64,000 bases of DNA from Pedobacter sp. PACM 27299 (GTDB taxonomy: Bacteria > Bacteroidota > Bacteroidia > Sphingobacteriales > Sphingobacteriaceae): positions 6,076,001 to 6,140,000 of the forward strand of contig NZ_CP012996.1 of assembly GCF_001412655.1 (NCBI RefSeq). The letters are read 5' to 3'. The notes beneath the pieces were generated by a model. The model worked only from the letters and a program-made list of their open reading frames with translations, searched no databases and had not been told where the DNA came from. Positions 34,719 through 43,830 of the stretch are shown piece by piece. Numbering within the stretch: the first letter of the stretch is position 1; each line of letters begins with the position of its first letter. The position numbers and the translations under genes were made by a program.

Positions 34719-35960
34719 TTAATTATTGGCTTTTAAAGCAGTAACAACATTTAATTTAGACATTCTCCAGGCAGGGTAAACACCAGACATCAGGCCGAAT
34801 ACCAGACAGGCGAGCATGCTGTAACACAATACCCGGAAGTTAATTTGCATATCCATATTGGCAATAACGCCACTGGAATTCAGTACCTGGATCACCACTA
34901 CGGACAGTAGCAGGCCGATAATGGATCCCAAAACCGTCAGGATCATGTTCTCTACAAGAAATTGCCCGACCAACGTTCTGCTGGACGCACCAAAAGCTTT
35001 TCTAACCCCAATCTCTGAAGAGCGCTCCATAATTCTACTGACATTGATATTCATCAGGTTGATCGTAGGCAGCAATAGAAATAGAAAGACAATAATTCCT
35101 ATTAAAAGATAAAGCCTATCTGTTCCCGACCCTTGAACAACCCCAAAATTATTTCTAGTGAAGCTATCCAGATAATTATCCGCATAACCGGTTAATATAT
35201 CCTGTCCCTTTTCATTGTGCGGCACTTTTTTCAGCAGTTGCTGATACTCCGCTTGAATCGCAGGCAGGTCAGCGGCCGATTTGGCCAGTAAAGTCACCAG
35301 GTAGTTCCCCATCAAACTTGTCCCTTTCATGCCAGATTTGGCCAGTGTATAAGGAAGGTAAACATCAGAATGCACATAAGTAACCGTAGAAGGAACAGTT
35401 TTAACGACACCGATCACCTTATATTTTTCATTGTTGACCTCCAGGTATTTTCCTATCGCAGACACATCTTCTCCAAAATACTGGTTACTCATGGACTTGG
35501 AAATCACAGCCACCTGCGCAGCGTTCTTCAGTTCCTCCTCATTAAAAGGTTTACCTTCCAGAAATTTGAATTGATAAATCTCCCAAAAGTTCACATCAAT
35601 ATACATCAGGTCTAATTCTAGTTTCCTATCGTTCGGATAAGCATTGGTCGTATTGCGGTAAGAGTGTATCGCGATCTTCTCCGGTGTTTTCATCTTAGCC
35701 ACGAAATCGTTGATAAAATAGAAACTAACTGAGCCTGACATAGAGTAGTCCCCTTTAAGTGACTCCAATTTCAAAGACTTGATAAATAATTCTCTAGAAC
35801 GATTTACATCCGGGTAATTTGGGCTGATCATGGCCTCCATAAAAGCAGCCAGCACAATCAGGGTAGTCAGGGTCAGGCTAATGCCAAACAAACTGATGAA
35901 GGTGAAAAATTTCCTTCTTTTCAATACCGCAATGGCAATTTTAAAGTAATTTTTATACAT
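34719..35960 (-). CDS. MacB/FtsX-type ABC transporter permease (first copy)
   Basis: A 413-residue permease, starting MYKNYFKIAIAVLKRRKFFTF, with one N-terminal helix, a periplasmic MacB-like domain (about residues 50-275) and three C-terminal helices around MERSSEIGVRKAFGASSRTLVGQFLVENM. The ATG at 35960 is preferred; an extension to 36038 would run into the ATPase gene. It is paralogous to the next gene and lies 10 bases after the ATPase gene. Confidence 0.93.
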   Translation of the reverse strand: MYKNYFKIAIAVLKRRKFFTFISLFGISLTLTTLIVLAAFMEAMISPNYPDVNRSRELFIKSLKLESLKGDYSMSGSVSFYFINDFVAKMKTPEKIAIHSYRNTTNAYPNDRKLELDLMYIDVNFWEIYQFKFLEGKPFNEEELKNAAQVAVISKSMSNQYFGEDVSAIGKYLEVNNEKYKVIGVVKTVPSTVTYVHSDVYLPYTLAKSGMKGTSLMGNYLVTLLAKSAADLPAIQAEYQQLLKKVPHNEKGQDILTGYADNYLDSFTRNNFGVVQGSGTDRLYLLIGIIVFLFLLLPTINLMNINVSRIMERSSEIGVRKAFGASSRTLVGQFLVENMILTVLGSIIGLLLSVVVIQVLNSSGVIANMDMQINFRVLCYSMLACLVFGLMSGVYPAWRMSKLNVVTALKANN

Positions 35961-35970
35961 AGCTATCCCC

Positions 35971-36636
35971 TTATTGTACTTGTGAACCATCAAATAAACG
36001 CAATAAGCGATGTGTACGCTGTGCCATATTCGGATCATGCGTCACCATTACAATGGTAGTTCCATCTACCCGATTCAATTCTAAAAGAATGTTCATGATC
36101 TCATTACCCATGGCACTGTCCAGGTTTCCGGTAGGTTCATCGGCAAGAATAATTTCCGGCCTACCCACAATTGCTCTGGCAATGGCTACCCGCTGCTTTT
36201 GTCCACCAGACAATTGTGTTGGAAAATGATGGATCCGATTACTGAGCCCCACCTTTTCCAATGCCGCAATGGCCAGCATTCTTCTTTCTTTAGCACTTGA
36301 ATTGCGGTACAATAAAGGCAGTTCCACATTATCCACCACCTGCAGGTCATTGATCAAATGGTAACTCTGGAAAATAAAGCCAATCTTGTTGTTCCTAAAA
36401 TTCGCCAGCTTACGATCGTTTAAGGATAAAGTTTGCTGATTATCTATTAGTATATCTCCTTTTGAAGGGGCATCTAAAAGCCCCATCAGGTTGAGTAAAG
36501 TACTTTTCCCGCAGCCTGATGGCCCCATAATGGATAAGAACTCTCCCTTATCCACCTTAAGGTTAATGTTGTTTAAAGCCTGCGTTTCTACAGTATCTGT
36601 ACGGTATACCTTTTCAATGTTTTTTAATTGTATCAT
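35971..36636 (-). CDS. ABC transporter ATP-binding protein (MacB/LolD type)
   Basis: A 221-residue ATPase. Walker A is GPSGCGKST, the Q loop is in FIFQSYHLI, the signature is LSGGQKQRVAIARA, and Walker B with its glutamate is ILADEPTGNLD, followed by the H loop VTHDPNMA. It powers the two FtsX-type permeases. It lies between the TolC-like gene (12 bases upstream) and the permeases (10 bases). Confidence 0.96.
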   Translation of the reverse strand: MIQLKNIEKVYRTDTVETQALNNINLKVDKGEFLSIMGPSGCGKSTLLNLMGLLDAPSKGDILIDNQQTLSLNDRKLANFRNNKIGFIFQSYHLINDLQVVDNVELPLLYRNSSAKERRMLAIAALEKVGLSNRIHHFPTQLSGGQKQRVAIARAIVGRPEIILADEPTGNLDSAMGNEIMNILLELNRVDGTTIVMVTHDPNMAQRTHRLLRLFDGSQVQ

Positions 36637-36648
36637 AGCTATATAAGG

Positions 36649-38124
36649 TTATAGTTTTATTTTCTCATTCTTCTCAAAGTCGAAAAGTGACAAGAAACGC
36701 AACTGGTAATAGGCGCCCCAAAAATCACGTAAAGAATTGATATAATCGCGTTTTGCCTGATCGTTTTCCTGAAAAGCGATACTCAGGTCTGTGATGCTCA
36801 AATCCCCAAGAACATAGCGTTCTTTAGCGATCTGGTATTTTTCAGAAGCAATCTGCTCTGCGCGGGCATTGAGTAATAGCTGCCCTTTCATCATCTCAAA
36901 GAGGTTGACTTCTGTGATGATCTTTTGTGTAAAATTCTGTTTATCCTGAGCTACGGCGTATTGTGTGAATTGTTGATTGGCCATGGCTGTTTTCTTTCTT
37001 GATTTTTGTCGGCCCCAATCCAGAATGGGAATTTCTATGGCCAATTCCAGCAGCTGCTGATCTTTAGGATTTTGATAGACACTGCCAATACTTCTGCCGC
37101 TTTTTGCAAAACCCAGATTCGCATTTACCGTGGCATTGATCCCATTATCTCCTTTTGCTTTCGCTACATCGCGCTTGGCTTCTTCCAGCTTACGTCCAAA
37201 GGCAATGGCATCTGATCGGTTTTGAAAAGCTTCCGACAATGCTTTCTCCGTTACCACAGTCATTGCCACCGTAGATTTTGGCAAAGAAAGTTTGATCTTA
37301 TCTGTGTTTTGCAAACCCGTATAAGCTTTAAGATTATAGGTCGCCATTTCCATATCGCGTTTGGCAATTCCTACTGCTTTTTCTGCTTTTAGGGCTTCCA
37401 ATTGCAGTTGGAGGATCTCATTTTTGGAGACTTTTCCCATTTCGAATTTGGTGTCTGCAATTTTCTGGATAGCGTTGGTATTGCTCAAATTTGTTTCTGC
37501 GATCTGCAGGTCTACCTGAGCGAGCAGCAGGTCAAAGAAATACTTACTGGCATTGATAGAAATCTGCTCCATACTTTCAATATAAGCCTGCTGACTTTCA
37601 TTGTATTTTAGGGGTTCAATTCTGCGGTCCCATTTTAAGGAATTAAATTGAAAAAGCGGCTGAACTACACCAACACCATAAGGAACTCCGTTATACAATG
37701 TATTGTTACGGTCAAAATCATCAAAGCGCTGTAACGACGTAGTGCCATAAATGGTACCACCTGTTTGTGAGATCCGCTGACTAAATGATAAATCAAGGGA
37801 AGAATTGTTGTTGTGTACCGAGCGGAAATCTATCGTTCCATCCGGCTGCTGCACGGAAATAGAGGATTTACTATAGCCCGGCAGTATCCCTTTTAAAGAA
37901 AGCTGCGGCTGATAATTAGATTTGTAAGTCATAAATTCCCAATACCTGGTTTCTTTTAACGTTGCCGCCTGTTTAGAAGCAATGGATTGCTCCTTTGCCA
38001 TGGCCACCACTTCTTTTAATGCTAATCTCAGGGTATCAGCAACTTGTGCTGAGGCCGTTTTTGAAGAAAACAGGGAGACCATACAAAGCATCAGAATAAA
38101 GAAAAAGTTAGATTTAGTCTTCAT
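36649..38124 (-). CDS. TolC-family outer-membrane efflux protein
   Basis: A 491-residue TolC-like protein with a signal peptide cleaved near ASA. Two long helical repeats alternate with strands (SISVQQ, GTIYGTTSLQRF, DADLS-type loops; second half LELAIEIPILDWGRQKSRKKTAMANQ). It should form the trimeric exit duct for the ABC exporter. It follows the membrane fusion gene by five bases. Confidence 0.93.
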   Translation of the reverse strand: MKTKSNFFFILMLCMVSLFSSKTASAQVADTLRLALKEVVAMAKEQSIASKQAATLKETRYWEFMTYKSNYQPQLSLKGILPGYSKSSISVQQPDGTIDFRSVHNNNSSLDLSFSQRISQTGGTIYGTTSLQRFDDFDRNNTLYNGVPYGVGVVQPLFQFNSLKWDRRIEPLKYNESQQAYIESMEQISINASKYFFDLLLAQVDLQIAETNLSNTNAIQKIADTKFEMGKVSKNEILQLQLEALKAEKAVGIAKRDMEMATYNLKAYTGLQNTDKIKLSLPKSTVAMTVVTEKALSEAFQNRSDAIAFGRKLEEAKRDVAKAKGDNGINATVNANLGFAKSGRSIGSVYQNPKDQQLLELAIEIPILDWGRQKSRKKTAMANQQFTQYAVAQDKQNFTQKIITEVNLFEMMKGQLLLNARAEQIASEKYQIAKERYVLGDLSITDLSIAFQENDQAKRDYINSLRDFWGAYYQLRFLSLFDFEKNEKIKL

Positions 38125-38129
38125 TTTCC

Positions 38130-39377
38130 TTATTTCTTTATAGTGATTTGACTGCTATTTTTAAAAGAACTCATATCGGAGATGATCACCATATCACCTG
38201 CTTTCACCTGGTCTTTCAACTCCACGAAATCGAAATTACTCAGGCCAATCTGCGCCATTTTTCTAGTTGCCACTCCGTCCTTCAACACATAAATATATTG
38301 TGAAGGTGTGCCGCGGAAAGCAGGGCCATTACTCACCCTTAACACTTGCTGGTGTTCATCAGTAACCAGAAAAACGTCTGCTTTTAAATTCGGACGGAAG
38401 AGTTTATGGTGACTGCTGTCCGGTTTGATGTCAAAAGATACTGTTGCATTTTGCACGGCAGGATAGATATTTACCACTTTCCCCCGTACTTGCTGATCGC
38501 CGATACGAATAATCGCGGTCATCCCATTTTTCAAAAGATCCAAGTGCTGATCAGAGATGGTGCCTTTCACTTTAAAGCTGGAAAGGTCTGCAATTCGGGC
38601 GAGCACCTCCCCTGGCTGTACTGCAGCACCAATATTTTTATTGACCCAAGTTACAACTCCATTTCTGCTAGCCGTAATATCAGCTTGCTGCAACTTCTTC
38701 TGTAATACCTCCAGGTCATTTTGCTGAATATTTGCTGCCAGCTCCACTTCTTTAATTTGCAGGCGCATACTTTGCTGCTTGCTATTGATCTCATTCTCCA
38801 GCTGCTGTTTTTCCAGCTGGGCGACTTTTAAATTCAGTTCTGCTTGTTCTACATCTTCACGTGTACCCCCTCCCGCTTTCAATAGACGTTTTGCATTGTC
38901 TACGGAAGCTTTCAGACTGTTGATGCGTAATTGTTTAATGTCGTTGTTCGACTTGATGTCGTAGAAGCTCTTGTCCAGATCTAGCTTAATTTTTCGAATG
39001 TCATTCTTCCTAGACTCCAGCTGGAACTTCAGCTTTTCAAAATCCATTTGTGCCGCAGATTTATCTAAGGTCAGGATGGACTCTCCGGCTTTAATCTGAC
39101 TGCCTCCGTCTAACAATACTTTCTGAACAGATGCAGCAAGCGGGCTGCTGATCACTTCTTCAAATTCCGGCAATACTTCTCCCGCAGCATTGATCGTATT
39201 TTCAATATTTCCACGATCGACTACAGCAGTGGTAATTTCCGAAACATAGACGGTAGTATTCATTACCCTCCGCAACAAGAAAATACTCCCGGCTATCAGC
39301 ACAATCCCTATCCATAAATACAGCAGGCGCTGTTTTCTTTTACCCGATAAAACCGCCTGTTCGATATTTTTGTCCAT
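38130..39377 (-). CDS. HlyD/MacA-type membrane fusion protein
   Basis: A 415-residue periplasmic adaptor, one N-terminal membrane helix (about residues 16-36), a lipoyl/barrel-sandwich half, a long coiled coil (about 105-225), the second lipoyl half (ITASRNGVVTWVNKNIGAAVQPGEVLARIADLS) and a beta-barrel domain. It bridges the ABC permeases and the TolC-like duct. It is the first gene of the operon; its ATG lies about 13 bases after the predicted sigma-54 start point. Confidence 0.93.
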   Translation of the reverse strand: MDKNIEQAVLSGKRKQRLLYLWIGIVLIAGSIFLLRRVMNTTVYVSEITTAVVDRGNIENTINAAGEVLPEFEEVISSPLAASVQKVLLDGGSQIKAGESILTLDKSAAQMDFEKLKFQLESRKNDIRKIKLDLDKSFYDIKSNNDIKQLRINSLKASVDNAKRLLKAGGGTREDVEQAELNLKVAQLEKQQLENEINSKQQSMRLQIKEVELAANIQQNDLEVLQKKLQQADITASRNGVVTWVNKNIGAAVQPGEVLARIADLSSFKVKGTISDQHLDLLKNGMTAIIRIGDQQVRGKVVNIYPAVQNATVSFDIKPDSSHHKLFRPNLKADVFLVTDEHQQVLRVSNGPAFRGTPSQYIYVLKDGVATRKMAQIGLSNFDFVELKDQVKAGDMVIISDMSSFKNSSQITIKK

Positions 39378-39400
39378 TTAATCTATTTTCAATGGTCATT

Positions 39401-39415
39401 CCAAAGGATATGCCA
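39401..39415 (-). promoter_or_regulatory. Sigma-54-like -24/-12 promoter of the efflux operon
   Basis: The minus strand reads TGGCATATCCTTTGG. The -24 element TGGCA is perfect and the GG-N10-G spacing is exact; the -12 element is TTGG rather than TTGC. It lies 23 bases before the ATG of the first gene of an operon that encodes its own NtrC-type activator, which supports it strongly. Confidence 0.7.
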
Positions 39416-39466
39416 CAGTTAAATCATTAGATTTCAATGGATTAAATATTTTTAGGAAATAAAAAA

Positions 39467-39482
39467 CGTTCGGTAACGGACA
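39467..39482 (-). promoter_or_regulatory. Imperfect palindrome upstream of the sigma-54 promoter (possible enhancer site)
   Basis: The minus strand reads TGTCCG-TTAC-CGAACG, two half-sites matching at four of six positions as an inverted repeat. It lies about 52 bases upstream of the -24 element, within the range of enhancer sites of NtrC-type activators. Confidence 0.45.
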
Positions 39483-39535
39483 AGTTGCGCGATATCAAAC
39501 TAATAGGGGGGTGCAAGCTTATGTATTTACATCGC

Positions 39536-41008
39536 TTATCTATTTTCTAGCAGGTTGTTAAAATTCGCCAATTGATGCATGCTCTGTTTTAAAGCAGGAT
39601 ACAATTGCTGATAAATATCAAATAACTGCTGATAAACTTTGTGATTTTCCAAATTTGGTGTAATGCGTTCTTTTTCGCCTTTAGACATAGGATAGTCTAC
39701 GGATAAACCGATCGATTTGACCGCCAGATAGGCTGCTCCTACTGCCGAAGCGTCTTCTGTTTGAACCAGCACGATCTCTTTTCCGCTAATGTCGGCCAGG
39801 ATTTCCATCCATATCCGCGCATTTACAAAACCTCCGCTTACATGGAGCTCCAGGACCATTTCCGGGTTTGGCGCAATAGCCAGCAGCACTTCATTTAGGG
39901 CATAACAAATTCCTTCCAGCACTGCCCTTGATAAATGTCCCTGATCATGGGAAAGTTTAAGGCCGAAAAATGTGCCGCAACTCTCGGAATCCCATATTGG
40001 AGCACGCTCACCACTCAGGTAAGGTAGAAAAAGCAGTCCGTTACTTCCCGCTGCGGTCGTTTTTATCTTTTCGAATAAAGCCTTGTAATCCGCAGCCATC
40101 AATTCCGTTTTACCCAGTACATTTTTTAAAAGCCATTGCAGCGCAATCCCCCCGTTGTTTACAGGACCACCACAAATAAAGGTCTGTTCATCTAATATAT
40201 AGCTAAAGGTCATCGCCTTTGTATTGAAAATTGGCTTTGGACTAGAAATCCGCACTGCACCACTCGTTCCAATAGTTAATGCCGCCAGACCTTTTCCATT
40301 GGCATCACTTCCCAGGTTTGCTAAGCATCCGTCGCTGGCACCGATCACGAAAGCAGTCCCCTCCTGATCTTTCTTTTGATAAGCTGTACTTACTGGTGCT
40401 GATAAATGTGCTGGAGTAATTCCAGCCAACAGTAGCGCTTCCTTACTCCAATCCAATATTTCCCAATTGAATAAACCCGTACAAGAAGCGATAGAATGGT
40501 CTATTTTGAATTCTTTAAATAACTGGTACCAAATGTATTCTTTGATGGAGATAAATTTATAGCTGCGTTTAAATAGTTCCGGTTCGTTTTCCCGCCACCA
40601 GATGATTTTACAAAGTGGCGACATTGCATGGATTGGGGTTCCGGTTTGCTGATACAGCACCATTCCTGATTCAGATTCCAGGATGCGATTGGCGATGTCC
40701 GAGCTTCTGGCATCTGCCCAGGTCATCATTGGCGCCAATGGATTTCCGTTTTCGTCCACACTGATCATGCTGTGCATCGCACTGCTTAAACCAATGGCTT
40801 CTGGCTGCCCGCCCATAAGTGTTTTCATTTCTGAAATACAATGCTGGAAAGCTTTCCAAATCAATACGGGGTCCTGCTCAGCATATCCAGCTGAAGATGA
40901 AAATGAAGGGTAATGCCTTTGAACTGACTCGATAGGTTCGTAATTCAGATTTAATGCCACTGCTTTAGTACTTCCCGTTCCAATGTCGATCCCAAGAATA
41001 TATTTCAT
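39536..41008 (-). CDS. gntK: Gluconokinase (FGGY carbohydrate kinase)
   Basis: A 490-residue FGGY-family kinase phosphorylating gluconate to 6-phosphogluconate. It has the N-terminal phosphate loop DIGTGSTKAVAL, the gluconokinase-like AMHSMISVD...MMTWADARS stretch near residues 75-102, LTIGTSGAVR in the middle, and the second FGGY signature region around GGFVNARIWMEILADISGKEI. Gluconate is the most likely substrate; xylulose or another sugar is the alternative. The gene is isolated, with no gluconate permease or dehydratase beside it. ATG at 41008. Confidence 0.85.
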   Translation of the reverse strand: MKYILGIDIGTGSTKAVALNLNYEPIESVQRHYPSFSSSAGYAEQDPVLIWKAFQHCISEMKTLMGGQPEAIGLSSAMHSMISVDENGNPLAPMMTWADARSSDIANRILESESGMVLYQQTGTPIHAMSPLCKIIWWRENEPELFKRSYKFISIKEYIWYQLFKEFKIDHSIASCTGLFNWEILDWSKEALLLAGITPAHLSAPVSTAYQKKDQEGTAFVIGASDGCLANLGSDANGKGLAALTIGTSGAVRISSPKPIFNTKAMTFSYILDEQTFICGGPVNNGGIALQWLLKNVLGKTELMAADYKALFEKIKTTAAGSNGLLFLPYLSGERAPIWDSESCGTFFGLKLSHDQGHLSRAVLEGICYALNEVLLAIAPNPEMVLELHVSGGFVNARIWMEILADISGKEIVLVQTEDASAVGAAYLAVKSIGLSVDYPMSKGEKERITPNLENHKVYQQLFDIYQQLYPALKQSMHQLANFNNLLENR

Positions 41009-41075
41009 ATCACAAAATAGAAAGAAAAATCTACAAGCATATTCTCTTTTCTAAAATCAGCATCACCTTAAACTA

Positions 41076-41106
41076 TTTGGATCGGTTATAAATAACTCTA
41101 TATTTG
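41076..41106 (+). promoter_or_regulatory. Promoter of the ECF sigma / TonB-receptor locus
   Basis: TTTG (41076-41079) is followed after exactly 19 bases by TATATTTG (41099-41106), a full housekeeping consensus. The start would be near 41113, about 13 bases before the TTG start codon at 41126. Confidence 0.85.
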
Positions 41107-41125
41107 CAGGCATTCGCCTATTAAT

Positions 41126-41677
41126 TTGTCAGAATCAACCACATATCATTCCATCGAAACGATTATAATTGATGAAAATTCTTTTTTTCAGTTGTATGAA
41201 TGCTATTGGAAAAAGTTATATCAAATTGCCTTAAAATATCTTGGAGATCAGTTTGAAGCAGAAGAAGTGGTTCAGGAGTTATTCACGTCTTTATGGCAGC
41301 GCAAAGATACCTTAGTATTACAGCGGGAAACTGTAGAGAACTACCTGGTGAGATCGGTACGCTTTAAAATTGCGAGAATCTATAAAGACGAGCTCAGAAA
41401 AGCGGGTAAGATTAATGAGCTGAAAGCAGAACAGGTTTCCTTTCATAATGGGACAGAAAAACAGGTCTTGTATCATTTTTTGAAACAGGATATTGAGAAG
41501 CTTGTGGTCTTATTACCTGAACGCTGTAAAGACATTTATAATTTAAGCCGCGAAAGAGGATTGAACAATAAGGAAATCGCTTTAGGCCTTTCCATATCCG
41601 AGAAAACAGTAGAAAATCAATTGACAAAAGCATTATCATTTCTGCGTAATGGTCTTAAAAAATATCCGAGAACATAA
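41126..41677 (+). CDS. ECF-type RNA polymerase sigma factor
   Basis: A 183-residue sigma-70-family factor. Region 2 is in YLGDQFEAEEVVQELFTSLWQRKDTL (about residues 32-58) and region 4 in LLPERCKDIYNLSRERGLNNKEIALGLSISEKTVENQLTKAL (about 130-172). The start is a TTG at 41126; no in-frame ATG precedes region 2 and the promoter fits. The next gene encodes a short anti-sigma-like membrane protein 50 bases on. Together they probably control the TonB-receptor operon downstream. Confidence 0.9.
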   Translation: MSESTTYHSIETIIIDENSFFQLYECYWKKLYQIALKYLGDQFEAEEVVQELFTSLWQRKDTLVLQRETVENYLVRSVRFKIARIYKDELRKAGKINELKAEQVSFHNGTEKQVLYHFLKQDIEKLVVLLPERCKDIYNLSRERGLNNKEIALGLSISEKTVENQLTKALSFLRNGLKKYPRT

Positions 41678-41727
41678 GATGAATAGGGGAAAACCAGCGG
41701 AATTGATAATATATATAAAACTAAGCC

Positions 41728-42375
41728 ATGAATCCTGACTTATTAAAAAAGTGTTTATCTGGCAAAGCATCTGATGCGGAGTGGGAATTATATCAGCACT
41801 GGATCAATGGTGATGCTGTAGAAACTGACCTGGAAGAACTGGATCAGGATATTGAGCCGGTAAGGGATCGGATCATGGCCAATATATTGAAGAAAAACGA
41901 GCAGCACCGTATTCTTATCAATAGAAAAAGAACATGGGCGGTTGGTATTGGTATTGCAGCCAGTTTATTTTGCGTCCTCTACCTATCTTTTTTATTTCAT
42001 AGTGGCCCAGAATTACAGCAGTCGCAGGTATACCGCTATGAGGATCAATCTGCTCATTCGGAAAACAACTTCAATGGCATCGTGGTACAGCTGGCAAAAA
42101 ATAGTCAGGCGAGTTTTAACCAGCAGAGTAGTGCCAACATCAACCTTCATTTTCTAGGGTCGGTGATGCTGAGCAATCGTTCTTCTGAAGACCAGCACAT
42201 TACAGTTCAAAACCATAAAGACGAAGTAAAAAAGATGTGCCTGCGTAAAGGGCATTCCTATTTTTTAAGCTATTTAAACTTTAAATTTGAAGAGATTATC
42301 ATGGTGGATCGGCAGAGTATGAATGACATCCCTCCTGCCATGGCCATGAATATGCAACAACAATTCGATCTTTAA
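41728..42375 (+). CDS. Short FecR-like anti-sigma factor
   Basis: A 215-residue protein: an N-terminal cytoplasmic part beginning MNPDLLKKCLSGKASDAEWELYQHW, typical of Bacteroidota anti-sigma factors, one membrane helix (AVGIGIAASLFCVLYLSFLF, about residues 72-91), and about 120 extracytoplasmic residues. The periplasmic part is only loosely FecR-like (a VVQLAKNSQASFNQQSSANINL stretch) and lacks the C-terminal STN-like end, so it is shorter than FecR. It follows the sigma gene and precedes a DUF4374-type gene by eight bases. Confidence 0.7.
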   Translation: MNPDLLKKCLSGKASDAEWELYQHWINGDAVETDLEELDQDIEPVRDRIMANILKKNEQHRILINRKRTWAVGIGIAASLFCVLYLSFLFHSGPELQQSQVYRYEDQSAHSENNFNGIVVQLAKNSQASFNQQSSANINLHFLGSVMLSNRSSEDQHITVQNHKDEVKKMCLRKGHSYFLSYLNFKFEEIIMVDRQSMNDIPPAMAMNMQQQFDL

Positions 42376-42383
42376 TTTTTACT

Positions 42384-43682
42384 TTGAACTCCTTCCCATC
42401 AAAACGTATGAATTCCCCTGGCTCAAAATATCTGCGTTTCATTAAGTTCAGGCAACCCCCTGTCTCAGACTTCAGACCATTGAGTTTTCCTGGGTTAAAA
42501 CCACTTTTTTTAGGTGTTTTATTCGGATTTGCTGTGCTTTTATCTTTGTTTGCTTGTCAGCATAGCACTAAAGATCTGGGTTATAATTATGGCCTGCTCA
42601 GCTATGACAGTCTGGAAAACAAGGCTTACCTGACTATGGTTAACTCTTTAATGGATGCTCAGGAGATCGGGCCAAGAACAGAAGTTAATTTCAACGGATT
42701 TATTCTGGCTCAAAAAGATTCCAGATATTTTGTAATGGACCAGGAGCAAAAGGCTTTTGTTGCCTATCAAATAGGCGAACAAGGAATTAGAGCGGTGGCA
42801 AAGATTTCCATGAAAGACATTCCCTGGGAACCCTATATGTCTTGGGTAAACTGGGTAAATCCGCACACCATCCTGATTGGCACCGTGAATCACCATAAAT
42901 TCAATTACCTGGAAATTGATCTGGATGCCATGAAAATTAATCGACAAGGTCCGTTAAATATACCGGAGACTGCTAAGGAAAATAATTATGTTGGGGTATC
43001 CGGACAATTGGTGGATCATAAACTTTTTGTGAGTTATACTTTTCAAAAAGGCATGATGAGAGAACATATTGTGCCTTGTGAGGAGACGATGTATATGGCA
43101 CAATTCAGTTATCCAGAACTGGAACTGCAAAGTACTACACAAGATGATCGGACTACCTGGCCGGGTTCTTATGCGATATTGGCGCCGAACTCCTTGGTTT
43201 ACCAGGACCATATTTATGTTTTAGGACAACCCGGAGGCAGAACAGGAAACCGGAAAGGTACACCCTCTTCCATTTTAAAGATAGACACTAAAAAAAACAT
43301 TTTTGATCCTGCCTACAACTTTCAGATCGCTGATGGCACAAATGAAGAAGCCTATACCCTGCAAAATCTTGGAGATGGTTTGGCACTCTCGAGTGTAGTT
43401 CCCTTAGATAAGATCCATAGTTTCGAAAATTACATGATCAATCGGGTGGCGAATTTCGTACTGTTAGACCTGAAAAATCAAAGGAAAACAAAACTCGATT
43501 TCCCTGATGTTCCACTAGATTGGAGCTTCAATACGATATGGGACGATGATTTCGCTTACATCTCCGTTTACCAGCAAGATGGTAACAGCCAAATCTGGCA
43601 ATACAACCGTAAAGATGCGACGCTTAAAAAAGGACTGCTGATTAAAGGCGCCATTTTCCGCATCAACAGGCTAAAAAACTAA
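42384..43682 (+). CDS. DUF4374-like lipoprotein (first copy)
   Basis: A surface or periplasmic lipoprotein of up to 432 residues, repeating beta-propeller-like strands (KDSRYFVMDQEQKAFVAYQIG, DDDFAYISVYQQDG). The lipobox is in AVLLSLFAC. If translation starts at the ATG at 42384 the signal peptide has an unusual 35-residue lead; a TTG at 42480 would give a normal signal peptide. The C-terminal TLKKGL-I-G motif is shared with the gene at 46254, so they are paralogues. DUF4374 proteins accompany TonB receptors in Bacteroidota; function unknown. Confidence 0.72.
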   Translation: MNSFPSKRMNSPGSKYLRFIKFRQPPVSDFRPLSFPGLKPLFLGVLFGFAVLLSLFACQHSTKDLGYNYGLLSYDSLENKAYLTMVNSLMDAQEIGPRTEVNFNGFILAQKDSRYFVMDQEQKAFVAYQIGEQGIRAVAKISMKDIPWEPYMSWVNWVNPHTILIGTVNHHKFNYLEIDLDAMKINRQGPLNIPETAKENNYVGVSGQLVDHKLFVSYTFQKGMMREHIVPCEETMYMAQFSYPELELQSTTQDDRTTWPGSYAILAPNSLVYQDHIYVLGQPGGRTGNRKGTPSSILKIDTKKNIFDPAYNFQIADGTNEEAYTLQNLGDGLALSSVVPLDKIHSFENYMINRVANFVLLDLKNQRKTKLDFPDVPLDWSFNTIWDDDFAYISVYQQDGNSQIWQYNRKDATLKKGLLIKGAIFRINRLKN

Positions 43683-43756
43683 ACAAAATACTCTTATTTA
43701 AAAATATTCTAAATAGCGTAGGGGAAAAGTGCGACTTGTGCTAATTAGTATATAGA

Positions 43757-43803
43757 GGGTCATACAGTTCGTACCTGTATGACCCAAACCCTAAGATAGG
43801 GTT
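43757..43803 (+). promoter_or_regulatory. Two tandem perfect hairpins in the TonB-receptor leader
   Basis: First hairpin: GGGTCATACAG (43757-43767), seven-base loop, CTGTATGACCC (43775-43785), 11 perfect pairs. Second: AACCCTA (43787-43793), loop AGA, TAGGGTT (43797-43803), 7 perfect pairs. Neither is followed by a T-run. They end 27 bases before the TonB-receptor ATG and may stabilise or process the mRNA or act as a binding site. Confidence 0.65.
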
Positions 43804-43830
43804 ACTCCTAAATCGAAACATCTAAAAGTA

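Noticed and set aside
43683..43830. Cobalamin or other known riboswitch before the TonB receptor
   Set aside because: I looked for the conserved B12 box and found none; the two simple hairpins do not match a riboswitch fold I know.
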